40,260 nt of DNA, from the NCBI GenBank assembly GCA_031549455.1, contig JAVBPT010000014.1, forward strand, positions 1-40,260, in the 5' to 3' direction. Source of the DNA: JAVBPT01 sp031549455. GTDB lineage: Bacteria; Bacillota; Clostridia; Lachnospirales; JAKSVV01. Every line of letters starts with the position of its first letter. Positions within the stretch are counted from its first letter, which is position 1. The notes below the pieces were generated by a model. That model searched no databases. It was not told the DNA's origin and worked only from the letters and a program-made list of their open reading frames with translations. Positions 1-7,074 of the stretch are shown piece after piece. The position numbers and the translations under genes are program-made.

Positions 1-930
1 GAGGCGGGAAACCCAATTCATATAGAAGTACCAGAGGGAATGGTAACCACGCTTTCCCTTCCAGTCATGATCCAAAAACCAGCTGAATTGATTGTGAATG
101 GAAAACTTTTAACACAAAAGTCAGCAGAATTCGACTCGGCAGGAAATCTTGTTCTTCCGCTTCGATTGGTTTCAGAAACCCTAGGTGCAACCGTTACCTG
201 GAAAGATGAAAACATGGAGATTCATGTTATCTATAAAGAGCGAGATCACAAGATGAATATCAACCAACCCACTTCGCTCTTTGCTGGTATGCCCATCTTG
301 ATTGGCGAAACAACCTACGTATCCTTTGAATTCTTTGAAAAGGCTTTTGGTTGTGTATTGGTTGAAGAAGAAAATAGAATAAAGCTTTCAACTGCTTCTA
401 TCAATCTAATCCAAGATTATGACCAAGGTGTTTCGGGGAAACTATACTTTAATCCCGAAACCACGCATGATGAGATCTGGAACTTTGAAAAAGTAGTTGC
501 CTATCTCGGACGAGACCCTAGACCTTCCTTTGTCCCAGAAGGCGCAAACTACTTTGAAAACGACACCTTTGGTTTAATTATGAACAATGATGGGACCGTT
601 GCCTATGATAACTTCTACTTCTCTTATGCAGAATTTGAGGAAGACTATGATCACAATGGAAAATCACTTCAACTCTCCACTTCAAAAGGAAGAATTTCTC
701 CATCTTGTGTAAAGTACTTTGCAGATAATCAGAAAAAATCTGTGATTAATGGATGTGATGTTGCCATCGGACATTTTAAAAATCAAAGATTTGTAGATGG
801 GAAAGAAAGCGGAACGTTTTACGAAACCTATATCGCTGAATTCATCCACCAAAATATTGGTTATAAAGTAGAAGCACACAACCTCACACAAGAAGAATTT
901 ATAAAAATTTTGGTATCCATCCTTTCCTAA
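1..930 (+). CDS. Copper amine oxidase N-terminal (stalk)-like domain protein, 5' truncated
   Basis: The reading frame is open from base 1 with no stop, so the true start and any signal peptide lie outside the window; an ATG at 40 has no convincing ribosome binding site. The first 110 visible residues look like the stalk domain often annotated as copper amine oxidase N-terminal domain (pattern VNGK...LVLPLRLVSETLGATVTW...). This domain is common in exported or wall-associated Clostridia proteins and has no catalytic role of its own. The remaining roughly 190 residues are rich in Tyr, Phe and Asp and match no family I recognise. The gene ends at a strong hairpin and converges on the lipoprotein gene on the other strand. 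The domain call is fairly secure; the function is unknown. Confidence 0.7.
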   Translation, partial: EAGNPIHIEVPEGMVTTLSLPVMIQKPAELIVNGKLLTQKSAEFDSAGNLVLPLRLVSETLGATVTWKDENMEIHVIYKERDHKMNINQPTSLFAGMPILIGETTYVSFEFFEKAFGCVLVEEENRIKLSTASINLIQDYDQGVSGKLYFNPETTHDEIWNFEKVVAYLGRDPRPSFVPEGANYFENDTFGLIMNNDGTVAYDNFYFSYAEFEEDYDHNGKSLQLSTSKGRISPSCVKYFADNQKKSVINGCDVAIGHFKNQRFVDGKESGTFYETYIAEFIHQNIGYKVEAHNLTQEEFIKILVSILS

Positions 931-949
931 AATAATATAAACCCTATTA

Positions 950-980
950 AAAGGTTCACCGTCCGGTGAACCTTTCTCTT
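950..980 (+). terminator. Rho-independent terminator between convergent genes
   Basis: A perfect 11-bp stem, AAAGGTTCACC at 950-960 with GGTGAACCTTT at 965-975, closes a GTCC loop and is followed by a CTCTTTTT tract on the plus strand. It ends the stalk-domain gene. The dyad could also stop minus-strand transcription from the lipoprotein gene, but no T-run follows on that side. Confidence 0.85.
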
Positions 981-981
981 T

Positions 982-1503
982 TTAATCTTCTTCCTTCTCT
1001 ATTGCCTCATATTTTAAAACCTCTCCCTCGAAACCGCTTTCATATAAGTCTTCTGTGATTTCGTTCAGATCCGTAATGAAATACCACCGCACCTCACGAT
1101 CAAATGTAATCAGATTTTTAAATTCTCTGGTTGTGATCGACTGTCTCCCAAATTTGTCTCTTCTGGTATCTTGTGTTACAAAAAACTTGGTTCCATTATA
1201 TAAAAAGTCTGTGATGATTGGATCTCCCTCCACTGTAACCTGAACCTTCCTAATGCTTGCTTGTTCCTTGTTTGAGACCTTGTGAATAAAGTCCGTCATT
1301 TTTTCTTCATTAGATATTCTGCCATGAACGTCCACATAGTCCCCCGCTGCGATTGCCATTTGGACTGTATACTCCTCTGGCAATTCTTCCATTGTCTTTT
1401 GTCCTGAAATGTCTTCCCCGTCAAGATTTTTCTCATTGGTGCACCCCACTATAAAAAAAATAAAAAGTAGTGCGACTGCCATGATTGCAAAATGTTTTTT
1501 CAT
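982..1503 (-). CDS. Putative lipoprotein of unknown function
   Basis: This 173-residue protein has a typical lipoprotein signal: a Lys-containing start, a hydrophobic stretch, then FFIVG-C with the lipidated cysteine at residue 21. It should be anchored to the outer face of the membrane. The mature part is acidic and soluble and matches no family I recognise. The start is supported by AAGGAGGGG a few bases upstream. It is divergent from the exported protein at 1615, and the shared 110-bp gap contains a 14-bp palindrome. Function unknown. Confidence 0.75.
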   Translation of the reverse strand: MKKHFAIMAVALLFIFFIVGCTNEKNLDGEDISGQKTMEELPEEYTVQMAIAAGDYVDVHGRISNEEKMTDFIHKVSNKEQASIRKVQVTVEGDPIITDFLYNGTKFFVTQDTRRDKFGRQSITTREFKNLITFDREVRWYFITDLNEITEDLYESGFEGEVLKYEAIEKEED

Positions 1504-1572
1504 TTCCCCTCCTTATTTGATATGATACTTCTTATAACGAATCCATTTTCATTTTGTTTCATTTTAGCATAG

Positions 1573-1586
1573 TTTTTTCGAAAAAA
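1573..1586. promoter_or_regulatory. 14-bp palindrome between divergent genes
   Basis: TTTTTTCGAAAAAA is perfectly palindromic and lies between the divergent lipoprotein and exported-protein genes. It could be a regulator site or simply an A/T tract in the promoter region. Neither strand has a clear -35/-10 pair around it. Confidence 0.3.
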
Positions 1587-1614
1587 CATATATTCAGTAC
1601 AAAAGGAAAAGGAT

Positions 1615-2595
1615 ATGAACAAAAAAATTTTATGCTTTCTTATAATACTGACCTTTATTAGCCTGTCCATTCTGCTTTTTACTCAAGGATCATCTCCTAA
1701 ACGGGTCATGGGTGGATGGACTCATTCGTCCCGTAAGCAAGATTTCAAAAATGTTCAGTCCGTATCTAACCAGAAAAAAGATTACAGCGAAATGTATCAA
1801 CGTCCTTCCTGCAAAAAGCCCGTGCCAAACCAATATACCTTTAAAGGTTTTTCAGGACCTACTCCACTGAAAATTGAAACCCAAAAAGAGGTTGTAAAGG
1901 CATATTATGGTATTCTAAAAGAGGCCTCCAACATGATTGGTTATGCTGGCGGATGTGGCTCGGTTGGCGATGGAGCTGTGCCTTATCCTTATGCTTACAA
2001 TCTTATGACTACCCGCTATAAGGAGTCCACCTCTTTAAAAGAATTCATTGCCTCCTTCAGTGGCATTGGACACATCACACTACTAGAGTTGTACCCACTG
2101 GAAAGTTCACCCGATGCCAATTACAATATGATTGAGATTGAGGTGATCACAGGCCCAAAACAAAGCAACTCAAACCAAAACTTTCGTTACGATGACCAAT
2201 TGAGTTACTTTGCCTATTATTACGGCATCGTCACCACAACAAAGGAAAAGGAAGAATGGAGGATTGATCAAATCGACTATCTACCCGAAGAGTTTCTTTG
2301 CGCCCCTTACCACAGCTGGTTCTATGACGCAGAAATGGTTGTGCCCATTATCTACATTGAAAATTTGAAAATTGTAGATAAGGTCGTAAATACCACGCAG
2401 GTCGGATCGATGGTTTACGTCTTTGCAGAGGGGAATGACAATGCTTACCGCTTCGACTTTGTAAAGCTCACAAATGGCCATGACATTTTGGTGGAAGAAA
2501 ATGAACTCAAAAATGGGAGATGGGTTCCAGTCAGCCTGCTGACTGATCCTTGGAAAGAGTTCAAGTTTTCAATAAAAAGCTTTGATTCAAACTAA
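1615..2595 (+). CDS. Exported or membrane-anchored protein of unknown function
   Basis: This 326-residue protein starts with a hydrophobic segment (about residues 4-22) that could be a signal peptide or a single anchor, so the rest is probably extracytoplasmic. The start follows AAAAGGAAAAGGAT, a usable ribosome binding site. The segment around residues 95-230 (YYGILKEAS...YYGIV...WRIDQIDYLP) has the length and alternating pattern of an NTF2-like/SnoaL fold, but this is only an impression. The C-terminal part looks beta-rich. No catalytic motif is seen. It ends at a strong hairpin facing a convergent membrane-protein gene. Confidence 0.7.
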   Translation: MNKKILCFLIILTFISLSILLFTQGSSPKRVMGGWTHSSRKQDFKNVQSVSNQKKDYSEMYQRPSCKKPVPNQYTFKGFSGPTPLKIETQKEVVKAYYGILKEASNMIGYAGGCGSVGDGAVPYPYAYNLMTTRYKESTSLKEFIASFSGIGHITLLELYPLESSPDANYNMIEIEVITGPKQSNSNQNFRYDDQLSYFAYYYGIVTTTKEKEEWRIDQIDYLPEEFLCAPYHSWFYDAEMVVPIIYIENLKIVDKVVNTTQVGSMVYVFAEGNDNAYRFDFVKLTNGHDILVEENELKNGRWVPVSLLTDPWKEFKFSIKSFDSN

Positions 2596-2598
2596 TAT

Positions 2599-2630
2599 AA
2601 AAATCAGAAGAAATCTTCTGATTTTTATAG
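2599..2630. terminator. Bidirectional Rho-independent terminator
   Basis: AAAAATCAGAAGA (2599-2611) pairs with TCTTCTGATTTTT (2614-2626). The stem is flanked by A-tracts on one side and T-tracts on the other, so it can stop both the plus-strand exported-protein gene and the minus-strand membrane-protein gene at 2639. Confidence 0.85.
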
Positions 2631-2638
2631 ATATGTTT

Positions 2639-3058
2639 TTACATATTGTTGGATGTACATGATTTACTGATTAAAAATTCAAATAGGTAAATCAGATTGT
2701 TAATAAGCAAAGCGAAGAAGATCGCAGCAATTGCTACAAGGATAATCGCAGGAATTGAAATGGAGATGACTCCTACAGATAGCACTGCAATGGTAGATAA
2801 AAGTGTTCCGAATATTCCCGCTAAAAAGCATCCAATGTTTCTTCTTAATATGCAATTACACGCATTGGACGTTTCCGTCATGGACCTTGGTAAGATCGCA
2901 ACAAAAAGAAATACAAGAGCAATGATGCTCAATCCAAGCGCAACAAAAACAGCAATCACAATAAACGGTAAAAATCCAAGAGCAAAAAGAATTCCAATAA
3001 TCACACCAAATAATATGCTTATAATAATGCTGCCAATATTACAACTAAAACAGTTCAT
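2639..3058 (-). CDS. Small multi-pass membrane protein of unknown function
   Basis: The protein is 139 residues when started at the ATG at 3058, which follows GAAAGGGTG; a longer frame to 3124 has no better start. It begins MNCFSCNIGS and contains about three hydrophobic segments separated by a short Cys-containing loop (NACNCILRRNIGC). It is almost entirely membrane-embedded. The five cysteines, placed near the N-terminus and in the central loop, are conspicuous for so small a protein. No family is recognised. It lies downstream of the patatin gene in the same direction but appears to have its own promoter. Confidence 0.65.
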   Translation of the reverse strand: MNCFSCNIGSIIISILFGVIIGILFALGFLPFIVIAVFVALGLSIIALVFLFVAILPRSMTETSNACNCILRRNIGCFLAGIFGTLLSTIAVLSVGVISISIPAIILVAIAAIFFALLINNLIYLFEFLISKSCTSNNM

Positions 3059-3075
3059 TTTTTCACACCCTTTCG

Positions 3076-3104
3076 AATATTGGTCATACTGTATTGTATG
3101 TCCA
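3076..3104 (-). promoter_or_regulatory. Candidate promoter with dyad in the spacer
   Basis: On the minus strand TGGACA (3104-3099) and AATATT (3081-3076) are separated by 17 bases. The spacer contains CATAC-6-GTATG (3085-3100), a perfect 5-bp inverted repeat. A repressor bound there would block transcription of the membrane-protein gene. Both boxes deviate from consensus, so this is tentative. Confidence 0.35.
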
Positions 3105-3147
3105 GCCTCCATGAGTGTGTCCAATTTTAAGTTAAAAAAGAAAGTGT

Positions 3148-4314
3148 CTAGGATTTTCTAATTAATTCTTTAAGCAGTTTATAAATGACTATCCTATTTT
3201 TCCCTATAAAAAGGTTTTCCTTGATCTTTTTTTCATCTGGTAGTTTTTCTTTCACCTTTAGCAAAAGCTCTGAAAGTTCATAAACATGATATCGTTTTAT
3301 CTCTAACTCGACTGCAAAGTGCTCCAAGATAGAAATGGTTAAATCCTCATAGTTGAATTCCTTACCCAATTTTAGATAAGTTCCAATTTTGGGCAGAATT
3401 TGCTCGAACAACAGTCTCTGAGATGGCCTCCCTGATACTCCCAAAATATTTCCGATCTCCAAAATGGCTTCTCTGGGAAGGCCCATAAACTTTGAACCAA
3501 AATCAATTTTTGGAGATGGCTTTACATAGTAAATTTTCCCCTTTAGATGATGTATTGCCCTTAACCCGTCATAATAACCCATCTCAATATTTGCGCGACA
3601 TAACTCATTTGAGAAGGACATCATATTTCCAAGATCGGCACTCGGCTCAATTACGGTTATCTTTGCCTGATTCTTTGAAACCTTCCGGTACACTCCCTGT
3701 GCAAAGGTGCGAATCGCTATAATTTCGTCATATCCCTTTTCTAGGAGCATGTTGATTGGACAATTATTAGAAAGTCCTCCGTCCAGATATGGCTTCCCGT
3801 CGATTATTTGGGGTTTAAAGCCCGGAAAAGAAGCACTCGCCATAATGTAATGAAGCAGCTGTCTCTCCGGAATATCCTCAATAAAAAGCTCATACGTTTT
3901 ATGATCATTGAGTGAAACGGTCACGAGTCCATAGTCTTTTTTAGAAGCACGCAGCTTCTTCTCATTGAGCTGTTTTCGAATGATCTCCTCCATCTTGGAG
4001 GTATCCACTCCCCCATTCCCGATCACTTTTTCCATACTCCCCTTAAGGTTTGTAATCACATTCACACTAAACTTGAGACTTGTAAGTTGCAAAAGATTTT
4101 TAGCATCCACATCGAAAATTTCCTCTTGGGAGAGATTGGACCAAAGTTTATAAAGCTTCTTAAAATCTCCTTGCGCCAAAATGGCTGCATTAAAAGCGCC
4201 AATAGACGTACCCACGAAGCCGTCAAAGCGAATTCCATTTTCTAAATATGCTTTGATCACGCCAACATGGTATGCCCCTCTTGCACCCCCACCTTCCAGT
4301 GCCACGCCAATCAT
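3148..4314 (-). CDS. Patatin-like phospholipase family protein
   Basis: This 388-residue protein has all patatin hallmarks. The oxyanion-hole motif GGGARG is at residues 8-13, the nucleophile elbow GTSIG puts the catalytic Ser at 37, and the catalytic Asp lies in LDGG at about 178. Patatin-fold enzymes are Ser-Asp dyad acyl hydrolases acting on membrane phospholipids or related esters. There is no signal peptide, so it is cytoplasmic or peripherally membrane-bound. The C-terminal 200 residues form a helical extension of unknown role. The closest families are the bacterial RssA/YjjU-type proteins. The physiological substrate cannot be read from sequence. The start is backed by GGGGGGATCT just upstream and a good promoter. 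Confidence 0.9.
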   Translation of the reverse strand: MIGVALEGGGARGAYHVGVIKAYLENGIRFDGFVGTSIGAFNAAILAQGDFKKLYKLWSNLSQEEIFDVDAKNLLQLTSLKFSVNVITNLKGSMEKVIGNGGVDTSKMEEIIRKQLNEKKLRASKKDYGLVTVSLNDHKTYELFIEDIPERQLLHYIMASASFPGFKPQIIDGKPYLDGGLSNNCPINMLLEKGYDEIIAIRTFAQGVYRKVSKNQAKITVIEPSADLGNMMSFSNELCRANIEMGYYDGLRAIHHLKGKIYYVKPSPKIDFGSKFMGLPREAILEIGNILGVSGRPSQRLLFEQILPKIGTYLKLGKEFNYEDLTISILEHFAVELEIKRYHVYELSELLLKVKEKLPDEKKIKENLFIGKNRIVIYKLLKELIRKS

Positions 4315-4336
4315 AGATCCCCCCTACTCTTTCTAC

Positions 4337-4364
4337 AGTATACGACATCTTATTTTAAAAGCAA
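4337..4364 (-). promoter_or_regulatory. Promoter of the patatin gene
   Basis: On the minus strand TTGCTT (4364-4359), a 16-base spacer and TATACT (4342-4337) lie about 25 bases upstream of the start codon. The -35 sits in the T-tract of the preceding gene's terminator. Confidence 0.7.
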
Positions 4365-4388
4365 ATGAAAAGGAGCAAATCACTCCTT
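4364..4388 (-). terminator. Terminator of the zinc-knuckle gene
   Basis: On the minus strand AAGGAG (4388-4383), a 7-base loop and CTCCTT (4375-4370) are followed by TTCATT. The stem is short but well placed, directly after the stop codon at 4402. Confidence 0.6.
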
Positions 4389-4401
4389 ATCTTGTTTCAT
4401 A

Positions 4402-5142
4402 TTATTCTAATTCTTCGCCACATGAAGGCAAATAGATTATAGATTTTCCCGGTATAGAATAATTGTTATCAAGCGGCATACTTGCTTGTGCCACTTTTCG
4501 CATATCAATAATGCAACTTAGTCGATCAAAACCAGCATAATCAAGTGCAGAAAAGCCTTCTAGCCTTTCGCCACATTTTTCTCCGACATCCAAAATAGGC
4601 CAGTTTCCTTCCTTCACAGGCAAAAACATTCTGTTCTTTGCCTCTTCCTGATGGCAGAGTTCACACGCACCATGGTGCGGAGAACTTTGAAATTCTACAT
4701 ATGCTCTTAAATGAAGAAGATGTAGTTTTCTACTAGGGTAAAATGGTTTCAATTCTACCTTATACAATGTTTTCCCACAGTCATTGCATACATTGGCTTC
4801 CGGATATTCTGCAAAGCCACCATGCATCCCATACCTATATTTTCCTGGAGCATCATAACATACCTCACAAGTCCCTTGGTTGGCACTTCTATACCCCGAA
4901 ATATATTTTTGTAGATTTGCCAAATGTTCACCCCGGTTTGGGTGAGAAGGCGTCAAATCTTTCATATACACAATCTCTCCACAGTCATCACAGATTTTAA
5001 TTGATGGCTTTTCATTTTCCTGAGCGTGTAACAAGTAGTCTATGCTAGCTGAATGCGTATGACATGTTTCACATCCATTTATAAGGTAGATTCCATTCTC
5101 GCTCACATCTGGTACATCCCGGCATATTTCCAAACAATCCAT
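4402..5142 (-). CDS. Three-repeat zinc-knuckle protein of unknown family
   Basis: This 246-residue cytoplasmic protein is built from three tandem units of about 68 residues, each pairing two CxxC knuckles: C24/C27 with C51/C54, C92/C95 with C119/C122, and C160/C163 with a lone C190. Between units runs a conserved linker of the form L-x-P-x-x-P-x-R-x-x-H-L-x-x-L-x-x-Y. In unit 3 the first Cys of the second knuckle is Gly (G187), so its metal site may be lost. Each complete unit could bind one zinc through four cysteines. No catalytic motif or nucleic-acid-binding domain is recognised. A good ribosome binding site (AAGGAGGATAA) supports the start, and the gene has its own promoter and terminator. 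Confidence 0.7.
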   Translation of the reverse strand: MDCLEICRDVPDVSENGIYLINGCETCHTHSASIDYLLHAQENEKPSIKICDDCGEIVYMKDLTPSHPNRGEHLANLQKYISGYRSANQGTCEVCYDAPGKYRYGMHGGFAEYPEANVCNDCGKTLYKVELKPFYPSRKLHLLHLRAYVEFQSSPHHGACELCHQEEAKNRMFLPVKEGNWPILDVGEKCGERLEGFSALDYAGFDRLSCIIDMRKVAQASMPLDNNYSIPGKSIIYLPSCGEELE

Positions 5143-5175
5143 TTATCCTCCTTGATTATTTTAATGTATATTATA

Positions 5176-5205
5176 GTTATAGCATAAATAAAAAAAATGT
5201 GTCAA
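5176..5205 (-). promoter_or_regulatory. Promoter of the zinc-knuckle gene
   Basis: On the minus strand a consensus TTGACA (5205-5200) is followed 18 bases later by TATAAC (5181-5176), about 35 bases before the start codon. Confidence 0.65.
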
Positions 5206-5351
5206 TTAATTTGTCGAATTCTGTCGAACAAGAAAAACGGGCTTGAAAAAAATATGTCGGTTGCTTTATCTGTATTATCTCGCCTTTTCAACATCATCCA
5301 ATCACCAACCGCTGAAAACAAACATTTGCCTGATTCGAATTCATATATCAT

Positions 5352-5684
5352 TTATCTACAACTCAAAATTTTTTTATATTCTTTGCCCCATTCTCCCATA
5401 ATATCCAAAACCGGCCGTAAGCTGTTCCCGGTCTCGGTCAGGGCATATTCCACTCGGGGCGGTACCTCAGCATAAACAGTGCGGGTGAGCAAATCGTCTT
5501 CCTCCATAGCGCGGAGTGTGTCGGTCAGTACCTTCTGGCTGATACCGTTAACGCTTTTGCGAAGTTCACCAAACCGTTTTGTACCAGTCAATAAATCCCT
5601 TAATATTAACAGCTTCCACTTACTTCCGATGAGTCCCACCGTGGTCGCAACTGGGCAGGGTGGTAATTCTTTTTTGGTTAACAT
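5352..5684 (-). CDS. HxlR-family transcriptional regulator
   Basis: This 110-residue winged helix-turn-helix protein has the HxlR signature: CPV near the N-terminus (Cys10), IGSKWKLLILRDL, RFGELRKSVNGISQKVLTDTLR as recognition helix, then PPRVEYALTETG for the wing. HxlR proteins bind as dimers, and several sense thiol-reactive or carbonyl stress through an N-terminal Cys; Cys10 is in the expected place. It is divergent from the metallo-beta-lactamase-fold-like gene at 5823. The two promoters overlap and an inverted repeat lies just downstream of the other gene's start site, so local control of that gene and of itself is likely. It was started at the ATG behind a GGAGG-like site. Confidence 0.92.
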   Translation of the reverse strand: MLTKKELPPCPVATTVGLIGSKWKLLILRDLLTGTKRFGELRKSVNGISQKVLTDTLRAMEEDDLLTRTVYAEVPPRVEYALTETGNSLRPVLDIMGEWGKEYKKILSCR

Positions 5685-5719
5685 TCCTTTTAAACCTCCA
5701 ATAGTTACTTTTTAGTCCC

Positions 5720-5748
5720 TATATAATAAAATTGTGCCTACTTTACAA
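5720..5748 (-). promoter_or_regulatory. Promoter of the HxlR regulator gene
   Basis: On the minus strand TTGTAA (5748-5743), 17 bases and TATATA (5725-5720). Its -35 box occupies the same bases as the -35 of the divergent promoter. Confidence 0.6.
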
Positions 5749-5770
5749 ATGAAACTTATACGCTTATTAT
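5742..5770 (+). promoter_or_regulatory. Promoter of the MBL-fold-like gene
   Basis: TTTACA (5742-5747), a 17-base spacer and TATTAT (5765-5770) predict a start near 5777, just before the inverted repeat at 5780. Confidence 0.65.
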
Positions 5771-5779
5771 AAACTCAGA

Positions 5780-5798
5780 GACTTGAATTTGTCAAGTC
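5780..5798. promoter_or_regulatory. Candidate HxlR operator
   Basis: GACTTGA (5780-5786) and TCAAGTC (5792-5798) form a perfect 7-bp inverted repeat with 5 bases between. It sits immediately downstream of the predicted transcription start of the divergent gene. A further half-site-like GACTTGG lies at about 5807. The assignment to the HxlR protein is by position. Confidence 0.55.
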
Positions 5799-5822
5799 CA
5801 AATAAAGACTTGGAGGTCTACT

Positions 5823-6623
5823 GTGGAAAAAAACCAATACAAGGCAGTTAAACTGCAAAAAGGCGAAGTCGCTGTTTACGATTTCGGAAGTGCCAAGTTG
5901 CACGCCTACAAAACAAACGACTTTTTAAGCGACGAGGTATTCATTATTGAAAAGGAAGGCAGAGCAATTATTGTTGAGCAACCCTGCTTCTTTGATAATA
6001 TCAGTGAGTTAACCGACTATATTGCCTCGCTGAATGTCGAAGTGAAAGCCAAACTGCTCTCCTATCATATGGCGGGTGGAACCTTTTTACCAGAGGTACC
6101 GGTATATGCAACCAAAAACGCCGATGCATACAGCCACGTGGGTGGCGGTAAAGCACTAATCGACAATTTTACAAATGCATTCGGCGCGATTTTTGATTCA
6201 GCCACATCTACTGTAAATCATATTATTGATGGCAGTGACTTAACCATTGCGGGTGTTCAATTTAACATCCTCCCGACACCCGATGCATTTAATATTGAAA
6301 TTCCAGAGCTGTGCGTTGTTTACACGCACATGCTTGGCCACGACTGTCACTCTATCGTAGCAGGAAAAAGCCATGCTGATGCAATCATCACAGAGTTGAA
6401 CGACTACATCAAAAGAGGTTTCGACTTAATTTTGAATTCTCATTACACTCCAGAAGACTTAAAGGACGTCAGAACCAAAATCGCCTACATCAACAATTTG
6501 AAGTCTATCGCTACCGGATGCACCGGTGTCGAAGAATTCAAAGCCGCTATGCAGGCAAAATATTCGGATTATGTCGGTGAGAATTATCTCGATATGACAG
6601 CGGGTTTCTTCTTCCCAACTTAA
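5823..6623 (+). CDS. Degenerate metallo-beta-lactamase-fold-like protein under HxlR control
   Basis: This 266-residue protein uses a GTG start with GGAGG six bases upstream. Order and spacing resemble the metallo-beta-lactamase fold: an N-terminal beta region (EVFIIEKEGRAIIVEQP), a strand ending LLSYHMAGG at residues 78-86 where the HxHxDH motif should be, ILPTPDAF, then VVYTHMLGHDCHS and ILNSHY. Only single histidines remain of the canonical metal ligands, so hydrolase activity in the usual sense is doubtful. It could be a metal-free relative with a binding role. The divergent HxlR gene suggests induction by a small molecule or by redox stress. The fold assignment is moderately sure, the function is not known. 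Confidence 0.6.
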   Translation: MEKNQYKAVKLQKGEVAVYDFGSAKLHAYKTNDFLSDEVFIIEKEGRAIIVEQPCFFDNISELTDYIASLNVEVKAKLLSYHMAGGTFLPEVPVYATKNADAYSHVGGGKALIDNFTNAFGAIFDSATSTVNHIIDGSDLTIAGVQFNILPTPDAFNIEIPELCVVYTHMLGHDCHSIVAGKSHADAIITELNDYIKRGFDLILNSHYTPEDLKDVRTKIAYINNLKSIATGCTGVEEFKAAMQAKYSDYVGENYLDMTAGFFFPT

Positions 6624-6656
6624 GGCTACCATCCGTAAATTAAAGCAGATATAAAT

Positions 6657-6694
6657 GCCCTCTGAATTATCAAGATTCGGAGGGCTTTTGTTTG
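6657..6694. terminator. Rho-independent terminator after the MBL-fold-like gene
   Basis: GCCCTCTGAAT (6657-6667) pairs with ATTCGGAGGGC (6675-6685) around a 7-base loop, with one T-G wobble, followed by TTTTGTTTG on the plus strand. In the other direction the stem is followed by ATTTATAT, so it may also stop the minus-strand transcript predicted to start near 6742. Confidence 0.85.
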
Positions 6695-6748
6695 TTCAAG
6701 GAATATAAAGTTTGTATATCCCATGTTATTCCACTCATAGCAAGAATG

Positions 6749-6777
6749 CTTATATTGTGTGCTACTTTGACTGTCAA
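6749..6777 (-). promoter_or_regulatory. Near-consensus minus-strand promoter with no recognised gene
   Basis: On the minus strand TTGACA (6777-6772), 17 bases and TATAAG (6754-6749). The predicted start is near 6742 and the next terminator is at 6685-6657, giving a transcript under 100 bases. That interval holds an open frame of 22 codons (6670-6738, ATG start) without a ribosome binding site. The -35 box is half of the palindrome TTTGAC-T-GTCAAA (6766-6778). Confidence 0.4.
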
Positions 6778-6799
6778 ACAAAAATTTAAGCAACGTTTT

Positions 6800-6831
6800 A
6801 AAAATACTCCTTTCTGCATTTTCAGAAAGGG
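6800..6831 (-). terminator. Hairpin with T-tract, possible second terminator of the tRNA operon
   Basis: On the minus strand CCTTTCTG, six bases and CAGAAAGG are followed by AGTATTTTT. It lies about 160 bases beyond the last tRNA gene and would catch read-through from the first terminator. Confidence 0.5.
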
Positions 6832-6930
6832 ATTTCAGCCTTCTTGACAGGTTGCGATAAATGGACCTAGTGCTCGATTTATATGCAGTTTCTACTAAAG
6901 ATTATTATGTACCTGCTAGCACATGACCAC

Positions 6931-6956
6931 AAAAAATGCCATACCCTTTTCAGGCA
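6931..6956 (-). terminator. Probable terminator of the tRNA operon
   Basis: On the minus strand TGCC (6956-6953) and GGCA (6940-6937) flank a 12-base loop and are followed by six T (6936-6931), about 35 bases beyond tRNA-Leu. The stem is short, so this is tentative. Confidence 0.45.
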
Positions 6957-6990
6957 CGACATTTTCTTTCGTCTTTCGACATTTTTTTAA

Positions 6991-7070
6991 TGCGGATGAA
7001 GGGACTTGAACCCCCACGTGTGAACACTAGATCCTAAGTCTAGCGCGTCTGCCAATTCCGCCACATCCGC
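6991..7070 (-). tRNA. tRNA-Leu (anticodon UAG)
   Basis: The acceptor arms GCGGATG and CATCCGC pair fully. The anticodon stem CTAGA/TCTAG carries loop CTTAGGA, giving UAG for CUN leucine codons. A long variable arm is present, as expected for a class II tRNA. CCA is not encoded. It is the last gene of the seven-tRNA cluster. Confidence 0.95.
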
Positions 7071-7074
7071 AGAG

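Larger units (their letters stand above)
6686..6990. other. Gene-free stretch downstream of the tRNA cluster
   Basis: About 300 bases separate the MBL-fold-like gene from the tRNA genes. They hold the orphan minus-strand promoter at 6749-6777, a hairpin CCTTTCTG-6-CAGAAAGG (6810-6831), and a weaker hairpin at 6937-6956. On the minus strand the first hairpin is followed by AGTATTTTTAAAA. No protein gene longer than about 25 codons is supported. Confidence 0.5.

Noticed and set aside
2697..3161. Plus-strand open frame of 154 codons
   Set aside because: It is the complement of the small membrane-protein gene; the minus frame has membrane segments and a ribosome binding site.
5197..5475. Plus-strand open frame of 92 codons
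   Set aside because: It lies partly over the HxlR gene on the other strand, has no ribosome binding site and its sequence resembles no protein.
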